Under the pieces are notes generated by a model. The model saw only the letters and a program-made list of their open reading frames with translations, made no database searches and was not told the DNA's origin. Shown piece by piece: positions 44,476 through 56,010 of a DNA stretch of 64,000 bases. Within the stretch, counting starts at the first letter, position 1, and each line of letters begins with the position of its first letter. This DNA comes from Hybos culiciformis (lineage: Eukaryota; Arthropoda; Insecta; Diptera; Hybotidae), in the NCBI GenBank assembly GCA_964007475.1, contig OZ023274.1:51169678-51233677 (forward strand). Direction: 5' to 3'. A program made the translations under genes and the position numbers.

Positions 44476-47400
44476 ATGAATGAGCATAAAAGAGAAACAT
44501 TGAGACAATTGAAAGAAATTTTCCCTCCAGAAGTAATTAGTTCAGAAATTATTTTAAATTTTTGCAACGAATACAAATGGAATTGTAAGTATTTTTTTTT
44601 TTTTTTTGTATTTAGGAATTTATTCTTTTTTTTTGTTTAATTTCGTTTCAAGTTTCAACAGAAATATCAACAATCAATATTAAAATTATTTACGTATTTA
44701 TAAATATTTAAAATGCCAACCAAGCTCCAACAAGTTAAATAAAAATAAAAGATAAAAAAAAAAAACTGCTTATCAATTTCATGACCATCGTTTATGGTTA
44801 TTCCCCTCTTCATAAGTCAAGGTTAAAAAATATTAATTAACTATAATAAAAAAAATGTTTGCTTGGTTTTTTTTTTTTTATTACTTTCTAATGAATTGTA
44901 GTGGTAAACTATACTTTTCCCCCTCTGATCTGATCTCTTAAACATCTACAAATCCTACATAGGACCGAAATTAGAATACAATTCGCATAAAACCCATCTT
45001 AAGTACCTGGACACAGTTCAGAGAAGGGCTATTAGATTGATCAACGATCACCAAACCACCAGCTCATTAACATCACTTAATCACCGTCGTAATGTAGGTT
45101 CACTTTCAATTTTCTACAAATACCTTGTTGGAACGGATACGTGTTCCCTGGAATAAAGGCCCTACTTCCTCCACTTCAAGTATTTTCACACCAAACATGT
45201 ACCGCTTCAACGTCACTCCCATATTTCATCAAAATTCCCAGATGTGATATAACGAGCTTTGGAGATTCGTTTTCAGTCCGCACCTCGACACTACAGCTGG
45301 CGGACGTTTGATTTTCGACTTGCGCCGCTTTAAGAAGAGTGTAAATGATTACCTACTGACTGTTCCACTTTTTAATCCCGTCTCGACTTCCTGTCCCCAT
45401 TATCAAATCCATACTTCTTTAAGTATAAAAGGTATCCCACCTAGTGATTTAATAACTAATAAAAAAGGTACCTGCTTGATTTTGAGTACCTAACATTTTA
45501 GAAGAGTGTGTATTCGACCGTATAACTTACGAAAATCGTAACTGTAGAAAATTCGTAAACAATTTAAAAATTTAAATTATCTACCTATACCTTAAGTTAC
45601 GTTTTTTCGAAAGGTACATACATATATGGTCGAATAGACACACCCTTTTAAAATTCGTTTTCTGTTGCTTTGACTTTGATTGCCATATTTTGAAACCTAA
45701 GATTGGTGCAGAAAAACCAAGCATTAAAGTTCGCTTTAAAACCGAAATCACATTTTTTTTTTAATATAGGCAGGTACCTACCCCCTCTAAATTTCATTTA
45801 ACCAGGTCGGAAATTTAGAAAAACCTAATTCTAACTGAGTTATACCTAGCTTGAAATCTATTTTCATAATTTAGATAAAATATTTTTGTTTTTAGTTGAT
45901 GTTTGTATAGAAAAATTGATTAAATACATTGAAGACAATAATGTATCTTTATCATCAACTGTTGATGATGCTCTTCCCAAACAAGAAGAAGTTAAATTTA
46001 CTGATCATGAAAGTTTAACAGAAAATTCAAATGATAATGTATTATCATTTGCGAGAACATTACAAGGGGCGATTCCTAAGCAAATGAATAATTCGGGACA
46101 GAATCTAAATGATGAACAAAATGTACCTGGTAGTTCAAAATCGATTGTGCCATTAAATAAAACCAAATTAGAGAAAGTGATTGACTCAGTTAATGCAGGT
46201 TATAAAATAATGATTATATTGAGAGGAGCTCCAGGTAATTTGAATTATTTACTTTGCGGTTAACTACTTACTACGTTTGTTATGTAAATATTATTTTCAG
46301 GATGTGGGAAAACTTATATTGCACGTCAAATTATTGATAGAACTGTCAAAGGAAGTTATGAAAAATTCATCTGCAGTACCGGTAAAAACATTATTTAATT
46401 ATTTATTTTGCTTTCTATGCATCCGCTCTCATGAAATTTTTTTCTTTGCCACAATTTGATTTTATAAATTTTTTCAAAATTTGGCTTCTATAACCACGTA
46501 AACCGTTTACTAATTTTAAATGAACTAAACAAAAAAAAAAAACTAAATTTTAGATGATTACTTTTATGATGTCAATGATCGTTATAATTATCGTCGCGAT
46601 AAATTAGATAATGCGCATGAATTTAATCAAAAAAAAGTTCGTAAAAAATGTGCAGACGGTTGGAGTCCAATTATTGTTGATAATACAAATATAAAAAGAT
46701 GGGAAATGTTACCCTACGTTCAAGCAGCTGTTCAAAATGGGTACGATTTGGAAATAATTGAACCAAATACTCCTTGGGCTAATTCGGTTGGAAAATTAGC
46801 TAAAAAAAATTTGCATAATGTTCCAAGAGACAAAATTGAAAGAATTTTAATATCCTATGAACCATGTAGCAAGTCCGAGCTTCTTCAGGTTGGTACGCTT
46901 TTATAAGTTTATTTTTCTAGATATTTTTATCCCTAAATAATTAATGTTACAAGAGACAAAATTGAAAGAATTTTAATATCCTATGAACCATGTAGCAAGT
47001 CCGAACTTTTTCAGGTCGGTACGCTTTTATATGTTTATTTTTCTAGATATTTCTATCCTTAAATTCCAAAATTAATTATTAATTTGTAACAGCTTATTTC
47101 ATTGTAGATGTTAAAAACTACTACCTACACGGTTAGCATCCCGCAACTAAGGATGTATCCTCCATTACCTTATTCTATTTTTAAAGAAAAGTTTTTGCGA
47201 GTAGCAAAAGGAACATCTAGAACACCAAAGCGAGTTGAAGAAAATATTTCAGACTCTTGGCCAAGCTATGAAAATAGTGTGCTTATAGAAGATAAGCAGA
47301 GCAAATCGGATCCAAAGCCACCACGTAACATTGAACGCTCTGAGACTCTCCTTCAAGAAGTCAAAAATGAAGAAAATTTAAATAAAGAATTTTCTGACAA

Positions 47401-49996
47401 ATCTAGTGAATGGAAACCGTATGAAGAAGAAAGTAATGAGTTTTGGAAAGATGTTTCTAATACCGTTAAAACTACTCAAAGTAGTGATATTGTAGCTAAG
47501 CCAAAAAGGAATGAAGAACGAATGCTGACTGCTGAAGAAAAAATTTGTGAAATTTTGAAGGAAGATTACAATGTTAATAGTATTGAAACTGAAATTAAAA
47601 ATCCCATATTATCTAAACAGCACGATATTACTTGCCCATTGGAGAACAAATCATTTTTAATGGCTAGACAAATGTTCCCTAAGAAACAAATTTCAGTTTT
47701 ATGGCACTTATTCGAATTGTGTAAAGGTGAAATAAATTTTTTAATTGATCATGTTTTGAGAGACGATTCCTGTATTCCTGATAAAATTGATGAAAACGAG
47801 GAGGTAATTTTAATTGGTTTTAACAAATTATATATATTGAATGTTTCGTACCTCGATTATTAGTCCTCTTATTAATTTTTTTTGTTGTCCATTTTTTTTA
47901 TGTTTAGCTGGAATTTTGTAAATGTAGTTTTGAGTCAGTTGAAATAAACTTTAAAGAATCTTCAACTTCAGAAAAATTTGAGCAGGTAGAAATTAAAAAT
48001 AAAATAATACCTAACAATGATAAATTATACAATGATGAATTGTTTGTTGAAGCTAAAAAAGCTATTGAAAATCAATTTATTCTACCTGACAAATTTTATC
48101 CTGATCATGTTAATCAAATAAGAAAATCGAGAGGAATTTGTGGTCCGAGTACTAGCAGTTTTGAAGAACCAATCGTGGAAAACACAATAGTGGGAGAAAA
48201 CATTGAAAATGCTAATATTGAAACTAGAAACTCTTCTGAATCAGAGAGCAGCAATCATGAAGATACTATAATTGAAATTGACTTAGGCAAAAATGTCATA
48301 GGGCAATTAGAAGATTTATTTGAAATTGATACCATGATAAAAAATAATATCCAAAATTATAAAACAAATATTTTCATGCCAAGATCGTTTGCAAAACAAT
48401 TATACATTTTTTGGGTAGAGTCACTATTTAATCAACACGAGGAGCAAAAAATTCAAACAATACGAGAAGGTGATTTTTATTTCTTATAGCCATAAAAACT
48501 AAATTGGATCAAAAGAATAAAGAAGTGTTTTAATTGAAAAAATTTAAATTTTAACACAATCGAAGAATCCGATATTAATTTTTGAACACGCCGATGACCA
48601 ATATTCTAGTTCTATGTTGGTCATGCGATTTGTTCACACAAAAAAAAAAAGACAAGTTTATTACCAATATCACATAATGCTTCTTATTTATTTTTCTGGT
48701 TATTCGCAGTCCATTTACTTCAAATTACCTTGAGTTGTGATGGAAACAAATAAGGTTGGCACGCGTTATACCCTGCAAAATTTTAAAAATTCTCTTCTGT
48801 TAATTAAATATTTTGAATGATTAAATTTCAGATGAAGATTTTGCTAAACTTTTACAAGAAAATTCAGCTTATTTTGATAAAGAATCGTACGAAGATCTTC
48901 TACACATGGAACAAACATGGAATTCGTACAAAAATAATTCCAAACAATGGAAAAATTCCCCACCAGAAAATTTGGCACAATATTTAACAGAAATGAAACT
49001 TCAAGAAGTGTTTCCGAACATTGAAAAAGAAACTCTTTTGGATATTTTCGAAACACAAAATAAAAGTTATGCTGACACGGTTAATATTTTAACTCCAAAA
49101 AAATCTGGAAATCCTGTAAAGAAAGACAATAATATTCAGTTGAAAGAATTTGAAACAAAAGAGGTAACATTTCAATTAAAAACTTTTTTTGATTTTTTGA
49201 TAATTTTTTATTTATTTTTTTTTATTTTAGGTTGGAAAAGAGAATGATGAAAAAAATTGGTCAGATGAAATTCGACGAGATAGTGCCTTAAAGAAATTTG
49301 AAGAATCGCGGAATTTAGCTGCTCATTATTCACAATTGAAAGCTGAATGCTACATTAAAGCAAAGGAAGCCATTCAAAAACGCCAAACATCAGTTGCTGT
49401 CTATTATTCTCAAATTGCATCTTTGAATAAAAGTAATTTTCGTTTTTATTTGGTTCTTACGGATACTTAATACTGATTTTTAAATCGAAATATTGTCGTG
49501 CATGTGGAATGTAGAGCATTTGATTTACCATAATCACACCGTCATAATCATAATCATAATCACATTTTTCAATTTTTAGGTAAAATTGATCATTACAATC
49601 AATTGGCCGCAAATTGCATTATGGAAGTCCACGAATTAACTCAGTCGAATCCTGATTTTATAGATCTTCATTATTTACATACAGTAGAAGCCCTAGAATG
49701 TTTAGATATTTTTGTTGACAGGCACATAACAAAATTGAGAAATTTGTCTAGAATTTATAAGCATATTTTTATAATTACGGGAAGAGGACTACATTCTGCC
49801 GGTGGTGTTTCAACAATAAAAAATAAAGTCAAAACTAGATTAAAAGAAAGAAATTTGAAGTAAGTTTATTAATTGATTTTTTATTTGTGTATTTTTGTAA
49901 CTTTTTTTTTTAACTTATTTTAGGTGGATTGAAGTTAATCCAGGATTGCTAAGAGTTAAAATATTCTCTGCTTCAAAATTTACCAAAAAGTCGTAG
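44476..49996 (+). CDS. N4BP2: N4BP2-like protein: CUE, P-loop kinase, DUF1771 and Smr domains
   Basis: Ten exons: 44476-44584, 45896-46234, 46301-46381, 46554-46888, 47108-47803, 47908-48469, 48832-49163, 49231-49432, 49580-49859, 49924-49996. All phases agree, giving 1002 residues. An N-terminal CUE-like module (LKEIFPPEVISSEIILNF) would bind ubiquitin. A polynucleotide-kinase-type P-loop ATPase follows (GAPGCGKT at about 148-155, DDYF, then IIVDNTNIKRWEM). Two further CUE-like stretches occur (MARQMFPKKQISVLWHLFE and MKLQEVFPNIEKETLLDIFE). The end carries DUF1771 (AAHYSQLKAECYIKAKEAI) and an Smr domain (IDLHYLHTVEAL, then ITGRGLHSAGG), a nuclease-type fold. This matches NEDD4-binding protein 2, which is longer in vertebrates. 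Smr proteins of this group are linked to mRNA cleavage at stalled ribosomes. The 1.3-kb intron 1 holds a LINE relic. Confidence 0.9.
44935..45495 (+). pseudogene. degenerate 3' end of a non-LTR retrotransposon (LINE)
   Basis: In intron 1 of the N4BP2-like gene. One frame reads PKLEYNS, KYLDTVQRRAIRLIND, SLTSLNHRRNVGSLSIFYKY, the hallmark C-terminal part of an arthropod LINE reverse transcriptase. Later fragments in shifted frames include FDLRRFKKSVNDYLL, the usual tail. Frameshifts and stops interrupt it, so it is a dead 5'-truncated copy on the same strand as the host gene. Confidence 0.8.
45504..45645. mobile_element. candidate 142-bp MITE
   Basis: The left end (AGTGTGTATTCGACC) and the reverse complement of the right end (GGGTGTGTCTATTCGACC) match apart from a 2-bp indel and terminal changes, and the similarity continues in patches to GTAAC in both arms. 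It lies directly after the LINE relic. No clear target duplication was seen. Confidence 0.5.
46817..47064 (+). repeat. 126-bp tandem duplication of the N4BP2 exon 4 end
   Basis: Unit 1 (46817-46942) covers the last 72 bp of exon 4, its donor and 54 bp of intron. Unit 2 (46943-47064) repeats it inside the intron with few substitutions, including a changed donor (caggtcgg versus caggttgg). The second copy has no open reading frame joined to exon 4, because a stop follows the first donor soon after. It is probably a spliced-out duplicate. Confidence 0.9.
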
Positions 49997-51363
49997 CTTT
50001 TTAATGTTATAAAAAATACTTTTTTAGCTGAGCGTCTTAACAGGAAAGAAAATTACTTAAGGCCTTTTAAACTTAAGGATTTTTTTTTATATATTTTATT
50101 AACAAAAAAAGTACATATACTTTTCTGAACAAAAGTTTCTAAAAATATAGTTTTTATTTATTGTGACAGATGCTCTTTTAGGATTAAACTCTAATAAAAG
50201 TTCGTACAAATTCAATAATAAGACAAATTAAATATTCTTCAAATTGTTTTTTTTTTTATAAATTTGTTTCACCTGTTTTATGTAAAAATATTATTAAGAA
50301 CATTTTTTTAAAAAAACAAGAATAAAAATTGATCTTAATTTTTTTTAACTTTTGTTCTTAATAGAATTTTTAGAAAATGTTTGAATGAGACAATGTCTAT
50401 ATATCCAGCCTGGAAATACATTTTTTCTATGAAGTTTTTTAAAATAAAATTACGTAAAGCTTTCGCTTTTGCGGAAAACTAAGAAAACTATGTAGGATTA
50501 TGATAACAAAAATCAAGTCATTGAACATTTATTGTTATTCTCTTTTTAGTTTTATTAATAAAATTATCAAGCTAGGTGAATTTTTTTCATTTTTTTATTA
50601 TTTTTTGAATAGATAAGTTGATTGATGCATACATATATAATATATTTTCTTACATGTCACTAAAGTGATGTTAATTTTTTCTTTTACTTTGTGGTTTTAT
50701 TCAATTAGGTGGTGTGGATTGGTTTCGAAAGATTTGTATAGATTTCTTTAAGGTTTAAGTTAGTTTAATATTTGAGAAAAAAAATTTGCTATACTCAATG
50801 ATTTTAACTTTCAAAATCAAAATTAGGTACATATCTTTTAAATTCAATATTTTTTAATGAGATTTTCAAACTATTGTCCATTTTTTTAATACAATTATCC
50901 CTGTGAGGTATGTCCTCAAAGAAATAAAATCGTTCGGAAATAAAATTTTCATATTATATGAAAATAATCTACAAATTCCAATTTTTTTTTATTTTCTGGG
51001 CTAGCTATATAGGGGGCATTGAATGAGATATCGTAATATAATGTAGGATCGTTTTTTTTTGCTGTTTTTGAGTAGAAGCACAAAAAGAAATGCTGAAACG
51101 AGTAAAAATCAAAAATTAGAAACATTTTAAGTCTCAAACATTACAATTTTAAAAAAATATTTTCATATTTATTAAATCTCAAATGTTCTAATAATAAAAT
51201 TCTTAAATTTTTTAAAATAAACTAGCTTGTTCTATCAAATACATTGATAGTTAAATTAGAATTATAATTAGGATGAACTTAATTAAAAATGTGGTTAGGC
51301 CATTTATTTATCGCCAAACATGAATTTTTATTAACATGAATTTAGTCTTCTTTTTTTCTAATT
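49997..51363. other. AT-rich intergenic region between convergent genes
   Basis: The stretch separates the ends of the N4BP2-like gene (+) and the KEN-box gene (-). It holds their 3' untranslated sequences and no supported ORF. An aataaa near 50193 is a candidate poly(A) signal for the N4BP2-like gene. Confidence 0.5.
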
Positions 51364-52202
51364 CTATGAATCAATTTTTTTGCTAAAGGCATCATTGAAA
51401 TGATTTCCTTGAAAAATTTTCTTATTTGTATTTTCTTTTCGATCATTTGCTATTCTTTTAGTTTTCCTTGGAGGTGGGGTATCCAAATAGAGATCTAAAA
51501 TGAGAAAATAGCATTATGTTTTAAATTAAATTAAAATCAAGTATGAGTAATTAAAAACGCTTTTAGTTTTGTGTGCCATTTAAGGTTATTCAAATAAGTA
51601 TTTGCATTAGGAAATATATTTATAATAATCGTTTTTTTGTTTTAACAATATTCGATGCATTTTATTCGCACGGTAGTCATGAAAATTATCAAAATGAATT
51701 TCAAACAATTATTTTAATTTAAAAGATAATTCGATACGGATGAACAACGTTTATGAATTAATAAAATTTACTCACCTTCAAAAATAGTTTCTAAATTATT
51801 ATTTTTAGTTTTGTTCAGATCGAAGCTATTATCAAATGGGGCAATTTGAGCATTTATTTCATTTATTGAAACGATTTCATTTGAATTTGATATATCTAAA
51901 AAATAATTTTCTTCTCCTGTTCCGGCTCTTGATGAATTTTGTTGTTGAAAACTTATTTCTAAATTATTACAAAATTCCTGGCATTTTAATGTATTTTCTA
52001 ATGAATTATTATTTTTTTCTTGTGTTGGTGATTTTATTGGAGATATTGATAAGGACCTTATGTCAAAACAGGGTCTCTCTTCATCTGAATCAAAATTTAA
52101 TTCTGTCCAATTACTGTGAATTCCAAAATCAAAATTTACTTCATCATCAAGTAAATTTTCAATTTTTGCATCGTTTGTTTTTGTTTCAATTTCAGAAGTC
52201 AT
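51364..52202 (-). CDS. small acidic protein with KEN box, unrecognised family
   Basis: Two exons on the minus strand, 51776-52202 then 51364-51494, join at GAAG|GTGAG and TTTTAG|AT in phase to give 185 residues. The first 142 residues are acidic and Asn/Ser-rich, with proline-directed sites (SISPIKSP). The second exon supplies LDTPPPRKTKR and a KEN box (RKENTNKK, residues 162-164). KEN boxes are recognised by the anaphase-promoting complex, and TP/SP sites suit cyclin-dependent kinases, so a cell-cycle-regulated nuclear protein is plausible. That is inference from short motifs. A CTTTCAG acceptor just upstream (about 52250) suggests an untranslated first exon. I found no family match. Confidence 0.65.
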
Positions 52203-53084
52203 TTTTATTTTTTAAGTTGAAAGAATTTGTTTTCTTTTTCATCTAAATCTGAAAGTTAAAAATTATAGGTAAAGGTTGGTTATTTTAAATATGTAAGTAA
52301 AAATATTATAAAAGAATGATTTTAAGGAATTTTATGTTATAGGTAGTTAGGTATGTTGGAGACCTATTTGAAGTAGGTGCCTAGAAGACACCTAGTGGGC
52401 TTAGATAAGACGAATCCGATTAAAAAACACTGTTTCTTGAATGCAATATTATTGCTTCTAAGTTATTTGAAAATTGTATAACAAAACAAAATTTTTTGTA
52501 CGGCTAATCATAATGATGGTTGGTAAAGTAAACCTCGTTTCGTTAGCCAGCAATTGGTAGTGTTAAGTTTACAGAAGGTAGGCTTAAGATTAAATAGCAC
52601 GATAGCAGCAATTACTTTTCGGTTGTTAGTTAATAATGATTTTAACTTAGAATTTGGATTAGATATTCAACACAACTTACAAACCAAATTTTAGTCTCTT
52701 AATTTAAGAATAAAATAAAAAAAAAAACAATTTATTTAATTTACATTTCGAATTCAATTATTCAATTTCTTTTTTACTTCCTTCCTTAGTAAAGTTAGTT
52801 AGTTTAGTACCTGGTTCACGTTCACGCTACGCTTTTCAGTTTGTTTATTTTTCGAACACGAAAAATTAATAAAACGTCAAAAATTTAATCACAGTTTACT
52901 TAAACTTATTAGCTTGTTTTTGTTTTTTCATGTTATGGTCAAGTACATTTTGCTTCGCAAGACAATACAAAATTTTTCTATTTTTCTATTGCAAAAGTCT
53001 AAGAGTGTGTTCTTATTTTAAAAAATGAATTTTAGGTTTTCGGCTTTTAAGAACACAACCTTGAAAAATATTCTTAGACCGTCA
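52203..53084. other. upstream region of the KEN-box gene, no other gene seen
   Basis: AT-rich sequence with a probable 5' leader splice acceptor near 52250 (minus strand). The presumed promoter lies within it; no clear core promoter motif could be singled out. The right end grades into the palindrome cluster. Confidence 0.4.
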
Positions 53085-53322
53085 AATGACATTTTGCAAA
53101 ATGACATTTGTCCGCTAAAAATTAGAAAAATCAATCGCGGACAAATGACATTTGTCCGCTAAAGTTAGAAAATTCAATCGCGGACAAATGTCATTTTGCA
53201 AAACGTCATTTGTCCGCTAATTTTGAGACATTTGTCCGCGGCGAACAAATGACATTTGTCCGCGAAGTTTTCCATACAAATTTCATCGCGGACAAATGTT
53301 CCGCGGACAAATGTCACGGCGC
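53085..53322. repeat. cluster of GCGGACAAATG palindromic motifs
   Basis: The motif gcggacaaatg and its reverse complement catttgtccgc recur about ten times in 240 bp, often paired as a 23-bp near-perfect palindrome (for example 53137-53159 and about 53240-53263). The spacers (attagaaaaatcaatc, gttagaaaattcaatc) are themselves repeated. The block is much richer in GC than its surroundings and runs directly into the minisatellite. Confidence 0.85.
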
Positions 53323-53977
53323 CGCTTCTGCACAACTGTATTTTCGTTCTGCACTACTGGTATGCTTCTGCACAAGTGGTATTTTGGTTCTGTACAACTG
53401 GTATGCTTTTGCACAAGTGGTATTTTGGTTCTGCACAACTGGTATGCTTCTGCACAACTGGTATTTTGGTTCTGCACAAGTGGTATGCTTCTGCTCAACT
53501 GGTATTTTGGTTCTGCACAACTGTCACGCTTCTGCACTAGTGGTATGCTTCTGCACAGCTGGTATTTTGGTTCTGCACAACTGGTATGCTTCTGCACAAG
53601 TGGTATTTTGGTTCTGCACAAGTGGTATGCTTCTGCTCAACTGGTATTTTGGTTCTGCACAACTGGTATGCTTCTGCACAACTGGTATTTTGGTTCTGCA
53701 CAACTGGTATGCTTCTGCACAAGTGGTATTTTGGTTCTGCACAACTACTATGCTTCTGCTCAACTGGTATTTTGGTTCTGCACAACTTGTATGCTTCTGC
53801 ACAACTGGTATTTGGGTTCTGCACAAATGGTATGCTTCTGCACAACTGGTATTTTGGTTCTGCACAACTGGTATGCTTCTGAACAAGTGTTATTTTGGTT
53901 CTGCACAAATGGTGTGCTTCTGCACAACTGGTATTTTGGTTCTGCACAACTAGTATGTTTCTGCACAAGTGGTATTT
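53323..53977. repeat. 41-bp minisatellite (alternating 19- and 22-bp subunits)
   Basis: About 16 copies of a 41-bp unit made of ctggtatgcttctgcacaa (19 bp) and a 22-bp version with ctggtattttgg + ttctgcacaa. Copies differ by point changes (cacaactgg or cacaagtgg). Because 41 is not a multiple of 3 and the unit lacks stops in either direction, long ORFs appear on both strands in essentially all frames (the longest spans 53296-54087); these are artefacts of the repeat rather than evidence of a protein. Confidence 0.95.
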
Positions 53978-55894
53978 TTTTTAAGAATTTTATGGGGAAT
54001 TTTTATTATACTAATTTGGGTTTCGCGCAGAAAGTGAACGAGATAATTCAAATTAATGATCTTCATATTAATTTAAATTTTGACTAATAATGTAAATACT
54101 AGAACTTCTAGCTCTTGATTTTGGAGTGGAAAATACAACGGAATTTCAGTTTTGATGCAGCGTACCAAATGTCCAATGTTAATTCTTGCCTTAACGAACA
54201 ACAAACTTCTCCAGTATTAGTGTATCCAAAGGGCCCCTTCTTCCAATGAAGGAGTTTTAAACTGTATTTAAATACATCATTCTACAGTTCTAAAAAATAT
54301 TTAAATGATATTTTCATAATTTTATTAAAATAAATTAAAATAAATACAAAAAGTAAACCACAATGCGCATTTTGTTCAGTCCAGTAGTGGTTGCTTATTT
54401 ATATTTATATGTGTAGTATATTGTTTACACCATTTTCAGAAGTTTATTCTGTTTTAACGAATGCTTGAAATTAAAATAAAAGTTTTTTAAATAAATTGTT
54501 TTTTTTTTTTATACAATACCTAATATAATATTACTTATATATAATTATATTCTTTAATTTTTTGTTTAAGAAATGCAAATTTAATTATAAAACGTAAGAA
54601 GTTTTTTTTTATATAAAAAAGTATAACAATAGTTACATATTAAAAAAGTAAGTAAAACATAATAGAGTGTATCGAATTTTTATTTTGAACCTTTTACTTA
54701 TGTAGTAGCATGAAATTATTAAATTTGCTCAAATATACACTTATTGGACCCATTTTGATGAAAAGTAAAGTAAACAAAGCTCTACATAAAAGTTATCTAG
54801 ATCGAATAAATACGATCTAAATTCGAAAGCAAAAAGAAGTAAGGTGTTGTGGGGAGGTGGTGTGGCTTCGATTTAATTGTTAAAAACTTAAAAATAAAAA
54901 ATTATTCATTAAATTTGATTAAATTTTGGTCTTTATTCATTTCCATTAATTAAATCATACTCTTGAATTTGATAATTACTTTAGATTGCTTCTAAAAGAA
55001 GTTTTAGCTAGTGGTTTTTCGAGGCACTGGAACAAACTTCATAAAATGTAAGAAATAACGTGGAAATCGATTAAATTGTTGAATCATAAATTGCTCGGTG
55101 ATAGTTTTACAATATTACGGATTATGTATCACCTACAGATCTCTATTCTAGTAACAATTTACATATCTTTTAATTCGTTTTGTATCCTTTAAACAAAAAC
55201 AAAAACTTTTGAAACCTTCCACCTTTTAAAGGACTTAACTTTTTTAAAATGAATGTTTACATTATTTTAAAATCAAAATAAATAAGTTTTTGTAAAGTTT
55301 TTAACTTTTTTTTTTTTATATAAAAATTATTACAATTCAACTTTTGCATTATAAAATGCAAATTTAATTATTATTACTGTTATATAAGTTTTTTGCATTA
55401 AAAAATAGAAAAAATTAATAAAAAAATTCAAGTTACACGATTTTTTGAATGTGTACTAAAAAGTAGAAATCAAAACTCAGTATTATTTGTTAATCCAAGA
55501 AAATATTTTCTTTATGTTAGAAAATTACCGACTAGTTAAAGTTGTTGCAATATTGTATTGTCACCGGAAATAAGGGGCTGTGCCACATCGTTTCGCCGGA
55601 AGTAGTGCTAGATTTGAATAAACGGACAAACGAACCGAGTTTGTGTTTTAAATAAAATCGTGTAATAAAATAAAATTCAAAAAAGACATTCTAAGTTGGT
55701 TGAAAAGTAGTTTTTTTTTGTTTTAAAAACATTACACTTTAAAAGCGTTAATTTTTATCTTTTTTTGCTAGCTATGTCTACGACTATTAAAAAAGTTTTT
55801 TTTTTTGAAAAGCTCTTAAAAACAAATCATATTAAATGAAAATAACTTTTTATTATTATTTACTATATACATTGTAAGTAAGTATTATACGTAC

Positions 55895-56010
55895 ATTAAT
55901 ACCCTTTACACACTTTTACATAATTGATTCTTATACAGTACATATTTTGAAAAACTTGTTCACACTACTTAGTCGAAGGACTTATTTTCTAGAAGTGTGT
56001 AAAGGGTATT
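55895..56010. mobile_element. 116-bp MITE with 6-bp target duplication
   Basis: The ends are inverted: AATACCCTTTACACACTT on the left and AAGTGTGTAAAGGGTATT on the right, an 18-bp perfect TIR. ACGTAC flanks both sides (55889-55894 and 56011-56016), a candidate target-site duplication. The left end has three extra bases (att) before the TIR. There is no coding capacity. Confidence 0.65.

Noticed and set aside
53296..54087. 263-residue ORF and several overlapping ORFs on both strands
   Set aside because: They are produced by the stop-free 41-bp tandem repeat; no start context, splice partner or family supports a protein.
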